Shown here piece after piece: positions 16,660 through 25,640 of a stretch of DNA of 64,000 bases. The notes beneath the pieces were generated by a model. It was not told the origin of the DNA. It made no database searches and saw only the letters and a program-made list of their open reading frames with translations. The number at the start of each line of letters is the position of its first letter. Positions within the stretch are counted from its first letter, which is position 1. The position numbers and the translations under genes are program-made. Source of the stretch: Neptunicella plasticusilytica (lineage in GTDB: Bacteria; Pseudomonadota; Gammaproteobacteria; Enterobacterales; Alteromonadaceae); contig NZ_CP150481.1 of NCBI RefSeq assembly GCF_047922965.1, positions 1,550,001 through 1,614,000 of the forward strand, read 5' to 3'.

Positions 16660-16807
16660 TTTCTATAATTTTGTAAAGAAATGATTACAAAAATCTGGTT
16701 ATTAATTATTCGAAAAATGGAACTTAGTAGATTGTTACTGTGAGGGTGGTTGACCCTTCAATTTATCTCGTTATATCATCGAAGAGAGGCTTATCACCTT
16801 GCTTTAA

Positions 16808-16832
16808 ATAAAAAAGCCGCGTTAAGCGGCAC
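16808..16832 (+). terminator. Hairpin between dioxygenase and TonB receptor genes
   Basis: gccgc-gttaa-gcggc stem preceded by AAAAAA. With A-runs upstream and no T-run after it, it would work better as a terminator on the minus strand or as a 5' leader hairpin of the receptor mRNA. A loosely similar element is common in such leaders. Confidence 0.35.
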
Positions 16833-16877
16833 AAACACAGTCACTGAAATAAAATTAGTGATCCAGGGAGAAAATAC

Positions 16878-19800
16878 ATGTTTACATTCAAGAAAAGCGT
16901 AACAGCTATAGCTGTTGCTGCTTCGTTGGGCATGGCTATGCCTGTTCTTGCAGCTAACTCAACATCTAACATTGTTGGTACTATTGCTGCTCAAGACTAT
17001 ACCAAGTACACAGTTGTTGCTTCTGAACCTGCAACAGGGTACAGCCGTGAAATTTCTGTGAACAGCGATGGAAGTTACCGCTTCTCGCAGTTACCCACAG
17101 GTACTTATGACATCAAAGTTATGAAGGACGGTGCGGTAGTTGGACAAGATAAAGTAAGAGTTAAGCTGGGCTCTAACAGTACCAGTGATTTTGACTTTTT
17201 ATCGGCTTCAACGGAAGTAATTGAAGTTACAGGCGCCAGAGTTTCAGCAATTGACGTTTCTACGACCGATTCAGGTTTAGTTATTGGTGAAATCGAATTA
17301 GATCGTATGCCAGTTGCACGTGATATTACGTCAGTAGCGTTGCTTGCCCCAGGTACCATCAAAGGTGACTCTGGTTTCGGTAATGTAGCTTCTTTCGGTG
17401 GCTCATCCGTGGCAGAGAACTCGTGCTACATCAATGGCTTGGAAGTTACCGACACTCGTCAAGGTTTAGGTTGTGGTTCAGTACCTTTTGAATTCTACAA
17501 AGAATTCCAAGTTAAAACTGGTGGTATGTCTGCTCAGTTTGGCCGTACAACCGGTGGTGTTGTAAACGCTGTAACTAAGAGTGGTACTAACGAATGGGAA
17601 TTTTCTGCGACTGCAACATGGAGTCCTGATAGTCTTCGAGAAGAAGGCCGGATTTCTCGTGGCGATGGTGGTACAGGTAAAGTATTCCGTGATACTACTC
17701 GTGATGAATATGATAAAAAGGACTTCAGTATTTCAGCGGCAGGCCCAATCATCGAAGATACTTTGTTCATTTATGCATTAGTAAATCCTCGTCAGGTCAA
17801 AGATAATTTTGCATATGCAAATGGTACTCGCCGTATTACTGATGTAGATGAATTCCGTGAGAGAGATTCTTCAGGCGGAGATAACTTATTTTGGGCGGGT
17901 AAACTGGACTGGCAAATCAGTGATAACCATCGTTTAAGCTATTTCGCATACTCTAACCGTAGTGACACCACAGAAGAAATCTATGACTATGATGCTAATA
18001 CAGGTGAAATCAGTGTAGGTGAATCAGGTGAACCAGAAATTAACCTGAGAAAACGTGGCGGTGAAGCGCAAAGCTTAAGCTATACCGGTTATTTAACCGA
18101 TGATTTAACATTAACTGCGATGGCTGGTCGTATTGAGACCCAGTATACAACGGAAAAACCAGGCGCAGATCCAAATTGTCCTTCTGTAAATGATACTCGT
18201 GATGTTCCTAACCCTTATGAAGGCTGTGGTCAGGGCGGTTCTGTTGGTGAAGATTATGACGAGAATACTCAATACCGGCTGGATTTAGAGTATGTGTTAG
18301 GTGATCACACTATTACTGCAGGTTTGGATATTCAAAAACGTGAGTCAACCAATATCACCGAACCTGTTGGCGGGCATAGTTGGACTTACACGACATTACA
18401 AAATACTGGAACCATTCAAGGGATACCATTTACCAACAATACTGGCGCGCCTCTTGATTATGTAAGTGACCGTATCTTTGTTGGTGGTGGTGGTTTCAGC
18501 TCAGACTTGAACGCTTACTATATTGAAGATAACTGGCAGATTACGGATAACTTGTTGTTATCTATAGGTTTGCGTAAAGACAAGTTCGAAGGTGCTGGTA
18601 TTACTGGTAAAACTTTATATGATTTTGATACTGATGTAGCTCCTCGTTTAGGGTTTAGCTGGGATGTTAATGGTGACGGCAATACTAAAGTTTTTGGTAC
18701 CTTTGGTACTTATTATCTGCCAGTCGCTAACAACACTATCTATCGCGCAGCATCTGGTGTAAGTGATGTAACTACCCATTATACTTTCACCGGAGCTGAT
18801 GCATCTGGCCAGCCCACAGGTATTGCTCCAATTACAGGTGACTTAGCTAGCTCTCAGTCAGTTACTTCTGTATCGACTATCCCGCAAAAAGATATATTTG
18901 TGGCGCAAGAAGCCGATCCATTTGCTAAAGATGAGTATATCTTAGGTTGGGAGCAAGCCGTTAATGACGAATTCTCATATTCTGTGCGCGGTATTTATCG
19001 TGAAGTAACTAGCGCTTTGGATGACTACTGTGGTGAATTTGCATACCCATATTGCTTGCTAGTTTCGCCTGGTGACTCAGCGACTTCATATAAAGATGGC
19101 TTCTATTATTATGGTTATGGCGATCCAAGAAACTATCGTGATTTCGACTTGTATGACGGTGAACCTGATCCTGGTTCGTTAACTACCATACCTGCAGAAG
19201 ATATCGGTCTGCCAGAAGGTGTAAACGAGTATACAGCGATTCAAACCAAGTTTGATTATCGTACAGATAATTTCCGCATGAGTTTCCAATACACTTGGTC
19301 TCGTAGTGTAGGTAACTTCGAAGGGGCAGTTAAGTCTGATATCGTACAGGCTGATGCTGGCGTAACTCAGGACTTCGATTTCCCTGCATTGATGGACGGT
19401 GCATATGGTTATCAAGCAAACGATCGTCGTCATGCCTTTAAAATGTTTGGTAGTTATGACATAAATGATGACTGGACCTTTGGTTTTAATGCTTATTTGA
19501 TGAGCGGACGGCCTTTGTCTACATTCGGCCGTGGGTATCCAGATGATAACCCGGATATCTATGGTAGTTATGGTGATACGTTCTATATCTACACCGGACA
19601 ATGTCCAGATACCAATGGTGATGGAGAATGTCAGCAGTCTGAAAAGATCTACAATTTCACACCTAAAGGTTCTGCAGGACGTACTCCGTGGTTATTTAAC
19701 GTGGATGCTTCTTTAACCTATAACTTTAGTGTTTCAGGTGTAGATATGAAGGCTTCCTTGAATGTATTCAATGTATTGAATAACCAAGAAATTACTAACA

Positions 19801-19910
19801 CCAACGAACACTATGAAATTAGTGAAGGTACAGTTAGTCAATGGTACGGTGCTGCTTATGACTGGCAATCCCCACGCTCAGTTCGTTTAGGATTTGAAGC
19901 AAGATTTTAA
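16878..19910 (+). CDS. TonB-dependent receptor with CarboxypepD_reg N-terminal domain
   Basis: 1010 residues. The signal peptide (about 1-25, ending MPVLAAN) is followed by a carboxypeptidase-regulatory-like beta-sandwich (about 30-110, GSYRFSQLPTGTYDIKV). The plug domain comes next (about 115-240, with VIEVTGARVSAIDVSTTDSG, SYING-like CYINGLEV and GRTTGGVVNAVTKSGTNEWE), then a 22-strand barrel ending RLGFEARF. Oar-like receptors of this build take up peptides or polysaccharides in marine Alteromonadales; the substrate here is not readable. Paired cysteines in loops (for example GCGQGG, DDYCGEFAYPYC) suggest disulfides. The TonB2-type energising genes follow 504 bases downstream. Confidence 0.92.
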   Translation: MFTFKKSVTAIAVAASLGMAMPVLAANSTSNIVGTIAAQDYTKYTVVASEPATGYSREISVNSDGSYRFSQLPTGTYDIKVMKDGAVVGQDKVRVKLGSNSTSDFDFLSASTEVIEVTGARVSAIDVSTTDSGLVIGEIELDRMPVARDITSVALLAPGTIKGDSGFGNVASFGGSSVAENSCYINGLEVTDTRQGLGCGSVPFEFYKEFQVKTGGMSAQFGRTTGGVVNAVTKSGTNEWEFSATATWSPDSLREEGRISRGDGGTGKVFRDTTRDEYDKKDFSISAAGPIIEDTLFIYALVNPRQVKDNFAYANGTRRITDVDEFRERDSSGGDNLFWAGKLDWQISDNHRLSYFAYSNRSDTTEEIYDYDANTGEISVGESGEPEINLRKRGGEAQSLSYTGYLTDDLTLTAMAGRIETQYTTEKPGADPNCPSVNDTRDVPNPYEGCGQGGSVGEDYDENTQYRLDLEYVLGDHTITAGLDIQKRESTNITEPVGGHSWTYTTLQNTGTIQGIPFTNNTGAPLDYVSDRIFVGGGGFSSDLNAYYIEDNWQITDNLLLSIGLRKDKFEGAGITGKTLYDFDTDVAPRLGFSWDVNGDGNTKVFGTFGTYYLPVANNTIYRAASGVSDVTTHYTFTGADASGQPTGIAPITGDLASSQSVTSVSTIPQKDIFVAQEADPFAKDEYILGWEQAVNDEFSYSVRGIYREVTSALDDYCGEFAYPYCLLVSPGDSATSYKDGFYYYGYGDPRNYRDFDLYDGEPDPGSLTTIPAEDIGLPEGVNEYTAIQTKFDYRTDNFRMSFQYTWSRSVGNFEGAVKSDIVQADAGVTQDFDFPALMDGAYGYQANDRRHAFKMFGSYDINDDWTFGFNAYLMSGRPLSTFGRGYPDDNPDIYGSYGDTFYIYTGQCPDTNGDGECQQSEKIYNFTPKGSAGRTPWLFNVDASLTYNFSVSGVDMKASLNVFNVLNNQEITNTNEHYEISEGTVSQWYGAAYDWQSPRSVRLGFEARF

Positions 19911-19968
19911 TCTACGATTGTTGATTGAGATTAAGAACCACCTCAGGGTGGTTTGATAAAACTAAGTT

Positions 19969-19994
19969 AACCCCACTTTTTTGTGGGGTTTTTT
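19969..19994 (+). terminator. Terminator after the TonB receptor gene
   Basis: Stem aaccccac/gtggggtt with a T6 loop and a TTTT tail. A weaker hairpin (aaccacc/ggtggtt, 19936-19953) lies just before it. Confidence 0.85.
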
Positions 19995-20076
19995 GTGCGT
20001 GCTCGATTTGACGTTTTGAAGCGGCCAAGAATGATGCTGAGGACTCTTTAAATGACTAGTGTTCTACAGCGATTAA

Positions 20077-20109
20077 AATCCCGAAGAATTTATTCTTCGG
20101 GATTTTTTA
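20077..20109 (+). terminator. Second strong terminator before the TonB2 operon
   Basis: Stem aatcccgaagaa/ttcttcgggatt with a TTTA loop and a T6 tail. With the hairpin at 19969 it isolates the TonB2-type operon from the receptor gene. Confidence 0.85.
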
Positions 20110-20297
20110 TTTTTTGGCGATGAATCATCCAAGTTTAACATGGCGAGAATAGCCATTTTTTCGGGCTAAATATTAATAAAGCACATTAATTTTCATAAAG
20201 GGCATGGTCTAAAACATTCAACAGATAACTTATGTCATTAGTCCATACCAGCTTGACAATTTACATCTATCCATGTGAATATTCGGCGGTCGTATGT

Positions 20298-20316
20298 GTT
20301 ATCAATTGATGATAAC
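20298..20316. promoter_or_regulatory. Operator-like dyad upstream of the TonB2-type operon
   Basis: Perfect dyad gttatca-attga-tgataac, about 100 bases before the DUF3450 start codon. A TTGACA hexamer lies at 20253-20258 with only a weak -10 near 20276. The dyad would overlap the start of the transcript, fitting a repressor site. It resembles but does not match a Fur box. Confidence 0.4.
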
Positions 20317-20414
20317 GCTACACTCCAATAACAATTCGTTTTCATAAGCCCCTTATCGCTTAGGCGTTGTTGCCGTAAGATAAGGTTTCAAAACAAAATA
20401 ATTGGTTGGGAACT

Positions 20415-21188
20415 ATGTCCAAAGTAAGCAAAAGAAATATGATTGCTGCTTCTGTAATCGGTGCCTTCGCACTAGGAAGTAGCCAGATTGTTTCTGCAGA
20501 TACATTAAATGACCTTCACAAAGAAGAAGGGAAAATTCATGCGGCTGCAGCACAATCTCAAAAGAAAATTGACAGTATCTATGAGCAAACTCAAGAACTG
20601 CTGGTTGAATATCGTTCAGTTGTTGATGAAACCGAGAACCTGAAAGTTTACAACGATCACGTTGCCAGACTGGTTGCTGATCAACAGGCTGGAATCAGCT
20701 CTCTGCAGAAGCAAATCGACAGCATTGAAGAAACCAAGCAAGGTGTGGTTCCTTTGATGTATCGTATGATTGATGCGCTTGAAAAGTTTGTTGAACTGGA
20801 TGTTCCTATCAACTACGAAGTCCGTAAGGAGCGTATCGCTCATTTGCGTGAGACAATGGGCCGTTCAAACGTATCTGTTTCTGAGCAATTCCGCCAAGTG
20901 CTGGAAGCCTATCAGATTGAAAATGAATACGGTTCTAAAATTACCAGTAATCAAGGCAAACTTGATTTTGAGGGTAAAGAAATTTCCGTTGATTTCTTCA
21001 ACTTGGGTCGTACTGCCTTAGTGGCATTGTCACTTGATCAAAAATCTGCTTGGGTTTGGAACAATGATACCCGTGGATGGGATGAGTTAGGTGATGAATA
21101 CCTGAGTTCAGTCGTTACCGCCGTTAAAATGGCGAAGAAACTGGTTCCATTTGACCTGATTAAATTACCTATCAAAGCAGCGGAGTGA
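20415..21188 (+). CDS. DUF3450 family protein of TonB2-type operon
   Basis: 257 residues from ATG 20415 (GGGA upstream; an in-frame TTG at 20406 is less likely). The signal peptide ends near VSADTLND. A coiled-coil segment follows (about 35-125, HKEEGKIHAAAAQSQKKIDS), then a globular C-terminus (SAWVWNNDTRGWDELGDEYL). DUF3450 proteins are periplasmic and almost always head the cluster of ExbB-like, ExbD and TonB2 genes in Vibrio and Alteromonadales. The role is probably assembly or gating of the complex. It is followed 5 bases later by the long ExbB homologue. Confidence 0.9.
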   Translation: MSKVSKRNMIAASVIGAFALGSSQIVSADTLNDLHKEEGKIHAAAAQSQKKIDSIYEQTQELLVEYRSVVDETENLKVYNDHVARLVADQQAGISSLQKQIDSIEETKQGVVPLMYRMIDALEKFVELDVPINYEVRKERIAHLRETMGRSNVSVSEQFRQVLEAYQIENEYGSKITSNQGKLDFEGKEISVDFFNLGRTALVALSLDQKSAWVWNNDTRGWDELGDEYLSSVVTAVKMAKKLVPFDLIKLPIKAAE

Positions 21189-21193
21189 TCAGA

Positions 21194-22546
21194 ATGAAAG
21201 TATTATTCAAATCTGTCTTACTTACAGCTGCATTGGCTGTAAGTGCAGTTCATGCACAAAATGCAACCACACTGGATCAATTACTGGATCAAGTGAAAAA
21301 GAATCGTGTATCTGAAGCACGAATCAATCAAAAACGTGAAGCTGAATTTAATTCTGCCCGTGCTGATAAGCAGGCTCTGTTAAAAAAAGCCCAAGCAGAA
21401 CTTAAAGCTGAACAAGCACGTGGCGATCGTCTGGCCAAGCAATTTGCTGACAACGAAATTACCTTGGCTAATAAAGAAGTGGAACTTAAAAATGCCACCG
21501 GTACTTTAGGTGAGATGTTTGGTGTGGTTCGTCAGGCATCTGCTGAAGCTTATGGACGTATTTCGACATCTATCGTCAGCGCCGAGTACCCGGGGCGCTC
21601 TGATTTTCTGGAAGGAATGGCGTCAGAAACGAAAGGTTTGCCAAGCTTAGGTGAACTGGAAGAGCTTTGGTTTGCTATGCAAACTGAAATGACCGAGTCA
21701 GGTAAAGTATCACGCTTCAATACTGAGGTAGTGAGCCTGGATGGTGGTTCTAAAACAGAATCTGTTGTTCGTGTTGGTACCTTCAACTTAGTTGGTGAAC
21801 AAGGCTATCTGGTTTATGACGCTGAAAGTAAACAAGTTTTACCCTTGGGACGTCAACCTGATGCGTACATGACTGATACGGCTGTCGACTTCGCTGAAGA
21901 AACTTCCGGGGTTCAGCCCTTCTATGCTGATCCATCTCAAGGTGGCATATTGGGTCTGTTAATCGCTAAAGCGACTATGATGGAACGTTATCATGCTGGT
22001 GGATTACCTGGTTATGTTATTACCGGTTTATTCTTCCTGGGTCTATTGATTGCCTTGTATAAGATCATCACATTAACGTTGATCGGTGGCAAAATGCGTG
22101 CTCAATTGAAAAATATTGATAATCCTTCAAGCGGTAACCCTCTGGGACGTATCCTGACTGTTTATAAAGAGAATAAAAACGCGGATGTTGAAAATCTGGA
22201 ATTGAAACTGGATGAAGCTATCTTGCGTGAACTTCCAAGTATTGATAGTGGTATTAATATCATCAAAATCTTGGCCGCTATTGCACCATTACTAGGTTTG
22301 TTAGGTACTGTAATCGGTATGATTGCAACCTTCCAGCAAATTACTTTGTTCGGTACAGGCGACCCTAAATTGATGGCTGGTAGTATTTCAATGGCATTGG
22401 TTACCACTGCTGAAGGTATTATTGCCGCATTACCTCTACTGTTGCTGCACAGCATGGTGGCGGGTCGTGCAAAATCGATCGTACATATTCTGGACGAGCA
22501 GACCGCTGGTATCATCGCTGCTCACGCAGAGGCGGAGAAAGCATAA
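21194..22546 (+). CDS. Long MotA/TolQ/ExbB proton channel protein (TtpC-like)
   Basis: 450 residues; ATG 21194 has GGAG 8 bases upstream. The signal peptide (about 1-22, ending VHAQN) is followed by a periplasmic coiled-coil part (about 25-110) and a globular segment. A transmembrane helix lies near 275-295 (GYVITGLFFLGLLIALYKII), and the ExbB-type channel domain (about 340-440) has IAPLLGLLGTVIGMIATFQQ and ALVTTAEGIIAALPLLLLHS. TtpC in Vibrio is the extra protein needed by TonB2 for iron-siderophore uptake. It lies in one operon with ExbB, ExbD and TonB genes. Confidence 0.9.
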   Translation: MKVLFKSVLLTAALAVSAVHAQNATTLDQLLDQVKKNRVSEARINQKREAEFNSARADKQALLKKAQAELKAEQARGDRLAKQFADNEITLANKEVELKNATGTLGEMFGVVRQASAEAYGRISTSIVSAEYPGRSDFLEGMASETKGLPSLGELEELWFAMQTEMTESGKVSRFNTEVVSLDGGSKTESVVRVGTFNLVGEQGYLVYDAESKQVLPLGRQPDAYMTDTAVDFAEETSGVQPFYADPSQGGILGLLIAKATMMERYHAGGLPGYVITGLFFLGLLIALYKIITLTLIGGKMRAQLKNIDNPSSGNPLGRILTVYKENKNADVENLELKLDEAILRELPSIDSGINIIKILAAIAPLLGLLGTVIGMIATFQQITLFGTGDPKLMAGSISMALVTTAEGIIAALPLLLLHSMVAGRAKSIVHILDEQTAGIIAAHAEAEKA

Positions 22547-22547
22547 T

Positions 22548-23072
22548 ATGCTATACCTGATTGGATTATGGGAATCGGTCAGGGATTTTATCGCTGCTGG
22601 CGGTGACGTTCTGTACGTCGTCGCCATAGCGCTCTTCCTCATGTGGATACTAATGGTAGAGCGTTATTGGTTTCTGACTTCCTCTTTCCCATCAATACAA
22701 AAACGTATTGTGGCGGATTGGGAAGCAAGAGCAGACACCAAGTCCTGGTATGCGCATAAGATCCGTGATACATGGATTTCGCAAGCATCAGATAAACTTA
22801 GTGAGAGAATGTTATTGATTAAAACGCTAGTTGCTATATGTCCATTAATAGGACTGCTAGGTACAGTAACGGGCATGATCGGAGTGTTTGAGGTCATGGC
22901 TGTTCAAGGTACCGGTAATCCCCGTTTGATGGCTGCTGGTATCTCTATGGCGACTATTCCGACAATGGCGGGAATGGTTGCAGCGTTGTCTGGCGTGTTC
23001 TTTAGCTCACGTCTGGAAGCTAAAGTGAAGCTTTCCAAAGAAAAATTAATCGATAGCTTGCCTCATCATTAA
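22548..23072 (+). CDS. ExbB-family proton channel subunit (TonB2 system)
   Basis: 174 residues from ATG 22548, one base after the TtpC-like stop codon. Three transmembrane helices are present (about 20-40, 98-120 and 138-158), the last two with CPLIGLLGTVTGMIGVFEVM and ATIPTMAGMVAALSGVFFSS. It forms the inner-membrane channel with ExbD and passes proton motive force to TonB. The short form, about 175 residues, is typical of ExbB2. An upstream extension of the open frame overlaps the previous gene and is not used. Confidence 0.93.
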   Translation: MLYLIGLWESVRDFIAAGGDVLYVVAIALFLMWILMVERYWFLTSSFPSIQKRIVADWEARADTKSWYAHKIRDTWISQASDKLSERMLLIKTLVAICPLIGLLGTVTGMIGVFEVMAVQGTGNPRLMAAGISMATIPTMAGMVAALSGVFFSSRLEAKVKLSKEKLIDSLPHH

Positions 23073-23084
23073 AGAGAGAATTTT

Positions 23085-23486
23085 ATGGCTCGTAAACATC
23101 GTGCAGAAGAAGAAGAAGCAACCATTGATATGACACCGATGCTTGACGTCGTGTTCATCATGTTGATCTTCTTTATTGTAACCACCTCTTTCGTTAAAGA
23201 GGCCGGTATAGAAGTAAACAAACCTAAGGCTCAACAAGCCACCAAGCAAAAATCAGCCAACATCTTTATCGCTATTAATGAGAATGGTGATATATGGATG
23301 GATAAGCGTGAAGTAGACGTAGAACGTGTTCGTGCCAACCTCGAGAGAATGCTGGCGGAACAACCTACAGACATCGTTATCTTACAAGCTGATGTAAAGA
23401 CAAAGCATGGTGTTGTAGTTGAGGTAATGGATCAAATCAAAGCAGCTGGCATTGACAGGATCTCGGTAGCAGCAAAGGATAATTAA
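23085..23486 (+). CDS. ExbD-family biopolymer transport protein (TonB2 system)
   Basis: 133 residues. It has a short cytoplasmic N-terminus, then the single transmembrane helix (about 17-40) with the essential Asp in DMTPMLDVVFIMLIFFIVTT. The periplasmic domain includes DIWMDKREVDVERV and VVEVMDQIKAAGIDRISVA. AGAGAGAA is the ribosome binding site, 12 bases after exbB. It partners the ExbB-type gene before it and the TonB gene that starts 1 base after its stop. Confidence 0.95.
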   Translation: MARKHRAEEEEATIDMTPMLDVVFIMLIFFIVTTSFVKEAGIEVNKPKAQQATKQKSANIFIAINENGDIWMDKREVDVERVRANLERMLAEQPTDIVILQADVKTKHGVVVEVMDQIKAAGIDRISVAAKDN

Positions 23487-23487
23487 T

Positions 23488-24105
23488 ATGGTTCGTCTAA
23501 TAGTATCTATACTTTTAGGTGCGGGTATTACCTTTGCTTTGTTTGTGTTGATGGCTGAATTGATTGCTAACTCATCCAGACCACAAGAAGAATCGGCACC
23601 GACACCGGTGATTGACATTGTGATGAACGAGCCTGATTCAAATACTCAGGTTCGTAACAGGGTTCCGCCACCGCCACCGCCACCGCCACAACAGCCTCCT
23701 AAGTTGGAGCCAGTTGAGCCGGATACAGCGGATGCTAGTAACAACGCGTTATCTTTCAATATTCCTGGTGTGGATGTTGGTGGAGCATCGGTTGATATTG
23801 GCGCACCAGGTGCGATGATGCGAGATGGTGAAGCAACACCTATTGTTCGTATCGAACCTAAATATCCAATGCAAGCCGCACGTGATGGAAAAGAGGGCTG
23901 GGTACAGTTATCGTTTACCATCAATGAAGTAGGTGGAGTCGATGATGTTGAAGTTATTGATGCAGATCCTAAACGTGTTTTTGACCGCGAAGCCAGACGC
24001 GCACTTAGTCGCTGGAAGTACAAGCCTAAGATCGTTGATGGAAAACCGGTTAAACAGTTCAATATGAAAGTGCAGTTGGACTTTAAGTTGGAGGGCGGTT
24101 CATAA
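23488..24105 (+). CDS. TonB-family energy transducer (TonB2 type)
   Basis: 205 residues. The N-terminal transmembrane helix (about 5-27) is followed by a proline-rich segment with RVPPPPPPPPQQPP (about 53-66) that spans the periplasm, and a C-terminal TonB domain (about 110-200) with IVRIEPKYPMQAARDGKEGW, VQLSFTINEVGGVDDVEV and REARRALSRWKYKP. It contacts TonB boxes of outer-membrane receptors. The compact size and YP motif fit TonB2. The stop codon overlaps the next gene by one base. Confidence 0.95.
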   Translation: MVRLIVSILLGAGITFALFVLMAELIANSSRPQEESAPTPVIDIVMNEPDSNTQVRNRVPPPPPPPPQQPPKLEPVEPDTADASNNALSFNIPGVDVGGASVDIGAPGAMMRDGEATPIVRIEPKYPMQAARDGKEGWVQLSFTINEVGGVDDVEVIDADPKRVFDREARRALSRWKYKPKIVDGKPVKQFNMKVQLDFKLEGGS

Positions 24106-25391
24106 TGAAAATGAGACAGATTTCATTGAAAAAATGGGTAGCAACTTCTGCTTTGTCTTTAGGCCTGATGTCAGTTTCAATGACCAGTTTGGCCCAAACT
24201 GCACCAATAGTTTGTCCAGGTTACCAAAAGAGCTCTACCAATATTATCGGAGAACGTGCGGGTAAAAAGGTACAAAAAGCCTTTGAAGCCTATTCTGACG
24301 AGACAGTAAATGAAGACTTGCGGGTCAAGAATGCGCTGGATATCTTGTTAGACATTGAAACCGATGGTTTTGATCGTGCTTATGTGGATAAGTTTATTGG
24401 TAGTTTGTATGCATCAATAGATCCTAAAAAATCATTGTTCTACTTTAAACGGGCTGCTGATGCCAACATTCTGAACGACGGCGAACAGGCGCAAGCTTTA
24501 AGGACAGTCGGCGATTTACAGATGATGGATAAGAATTACGATGCAGCGATAGCCGCTTATCAAAAGTGGATGTCGTTTACCTGTAAAGAAGATCCAGAAG
24601 TTTATATCAGAATGTCGCAAGCATATTACGAGTCTGGACAATTACCAAAAATGGTAGATCCTGCTCAGAAAGCTATTGACTTGAATAAAGCATCAGGAAA
24701 GCTTAACAAGAATCCCTATTTGCTTAAGTTGACGTCATTTTACGAACGTAAAATGTATCCTCAAACTGTCGCAGTTGCTGAAGAGTTGGTTCGGATCTTT
24801 CCGGAGAACAAACAGTGGTGGATTCAGTTAGGCCAGTTTTATTTTCTGGTGGAAGATTATAAGAAAGCATTGTCTACATTAGAGATTGCTTATAATCAGG
24901 GCTACTTGGAAAAGCCTAATCAAGTCAAGATATTGGCACAGCTTTATGCAACTAACGAAATCCCGTTTAAGGCGGCAGAGTTGTTAGAAAAGCATACAAA
25001 GTCTGGTTTTATTAAAGCTGATGATAAAGTACTGTCGTCTATGGCGAATAGCTATCACCAAGCACGTGAATACAAAAAAGCTGCTTTCTATTATGGTAAA
25101 GCTGCAGCTTTGTCCAACGACTCAGATTTGTACCGTAAGCAAGGTACTTTATTACTTGCCGCAGAGGATTATAAAGGTGCTATTTCGGCGCTGAATAAAT
25201 CTTTGGATGGTACGGATAAAGCTGGTCGTGTTCATATGGCGTTGATGGAAGCATACTTTTATCAAGGTGACTACAAGTCAGCCTATCAGCATGTAAAAGA
25301 GGCCAGTAAGGATAGCTCAACTGCGCGAAGTGCAAGAAGTTGGGAACCTTATATAAAAGAAAAGGCCAGCAATAAAGGCGTTAAAATTTAA
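24105..25391 (+). CDS. TPR-repeat protein of the TonB2-type operon
   Basis: 428 residues. The signal peptide (about 1-31, ending SLAQT) is followed by about eight to nine TPR-like helical pairs (for example QALRTVGDLQMMDKNYDAAI and KQWWIQLGQFYFLVEDYKKA). It closes the TonB2-type cluster, as in other Alteromonadales and Vibrio (TtpA-like position). A periplasmic scaffolding role is inferred. A strong terminator follows 5 bases after the stop codon, so the operon runs from the DUF3450 gene to here. Confidence 0.88.
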   Translation: MKMRQISLKKWVATSALSLGLMSVSMTSLAQTAPIVCPGYQKSSTNIIGERAGKKVQKAFEAYSDETVNEDLRVKNALDILLDIETDGFDRAYVDKFIGSLYASIDPKKSLFYFKRAADANILNDGEQAQALRTVGDLQMMDKNYDAAIAAYQKWMSFTCKEDPEVYIRMSQAYYESGQLPKMVDPAQKAIDLNKASGKLNKNPYLLKLTSFYERKMYPQTVAVAEELVRIFPENKQWWIQLGQFYFLVEDYKKALSTLEIAYNQGYLEKPNQVKILAQLYATNEIPFKAAELLEKHTKSGFIKADDKVLSSMANSYHQAREYKKAAFYYGKAAALSNDSDLYRKQGTLLLAAEDYKGAISALNKSLDGTDKAGRVHMALMEAYFYQGDYKSAYQHVKEASKDSSTARSARSWEPYIKEKASNKGVKI

Positions 25392-25395
25392 TTAG

Positions 25396-25419
25396 AAAGC
25401 CCCGAAAGGGGCTTTTTTA
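25396..25419 (+). terminator. Terminator of the TonB2-type operon
   Basis: Stem aaagcccc/ggggcttt with a GAAA tetraloop and a T6 tail, immediately after the TPR gene. Confidence 0.92.
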
Positions 25420-25640
25420 TTGCAAGCATCTGTTAAAGATCTTCGTCAGTTCCTCGTTTCCCTCCGTTCAACACTAAGATATTGTGGATTGATTAGTTGT
25501 CGCCTATTGTTAACCAGGCTGAAATTATCGACTTTATTTAAGTTAGATTAATGTTAGCGAAATATTTTGCATTGCAGTCTGGTCTATTTGGATGGACGCC
25601 TTAGGGTTAACACCAAATTACAATAAAACAGGAAAACAAC

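Noticed and set aside
23646..24062. 138-residue minus-strand frame
   Set aside because: Antisense of tonB. The Gly run is the complement of the Pro-rich region; there is no ribosome binding site or family.
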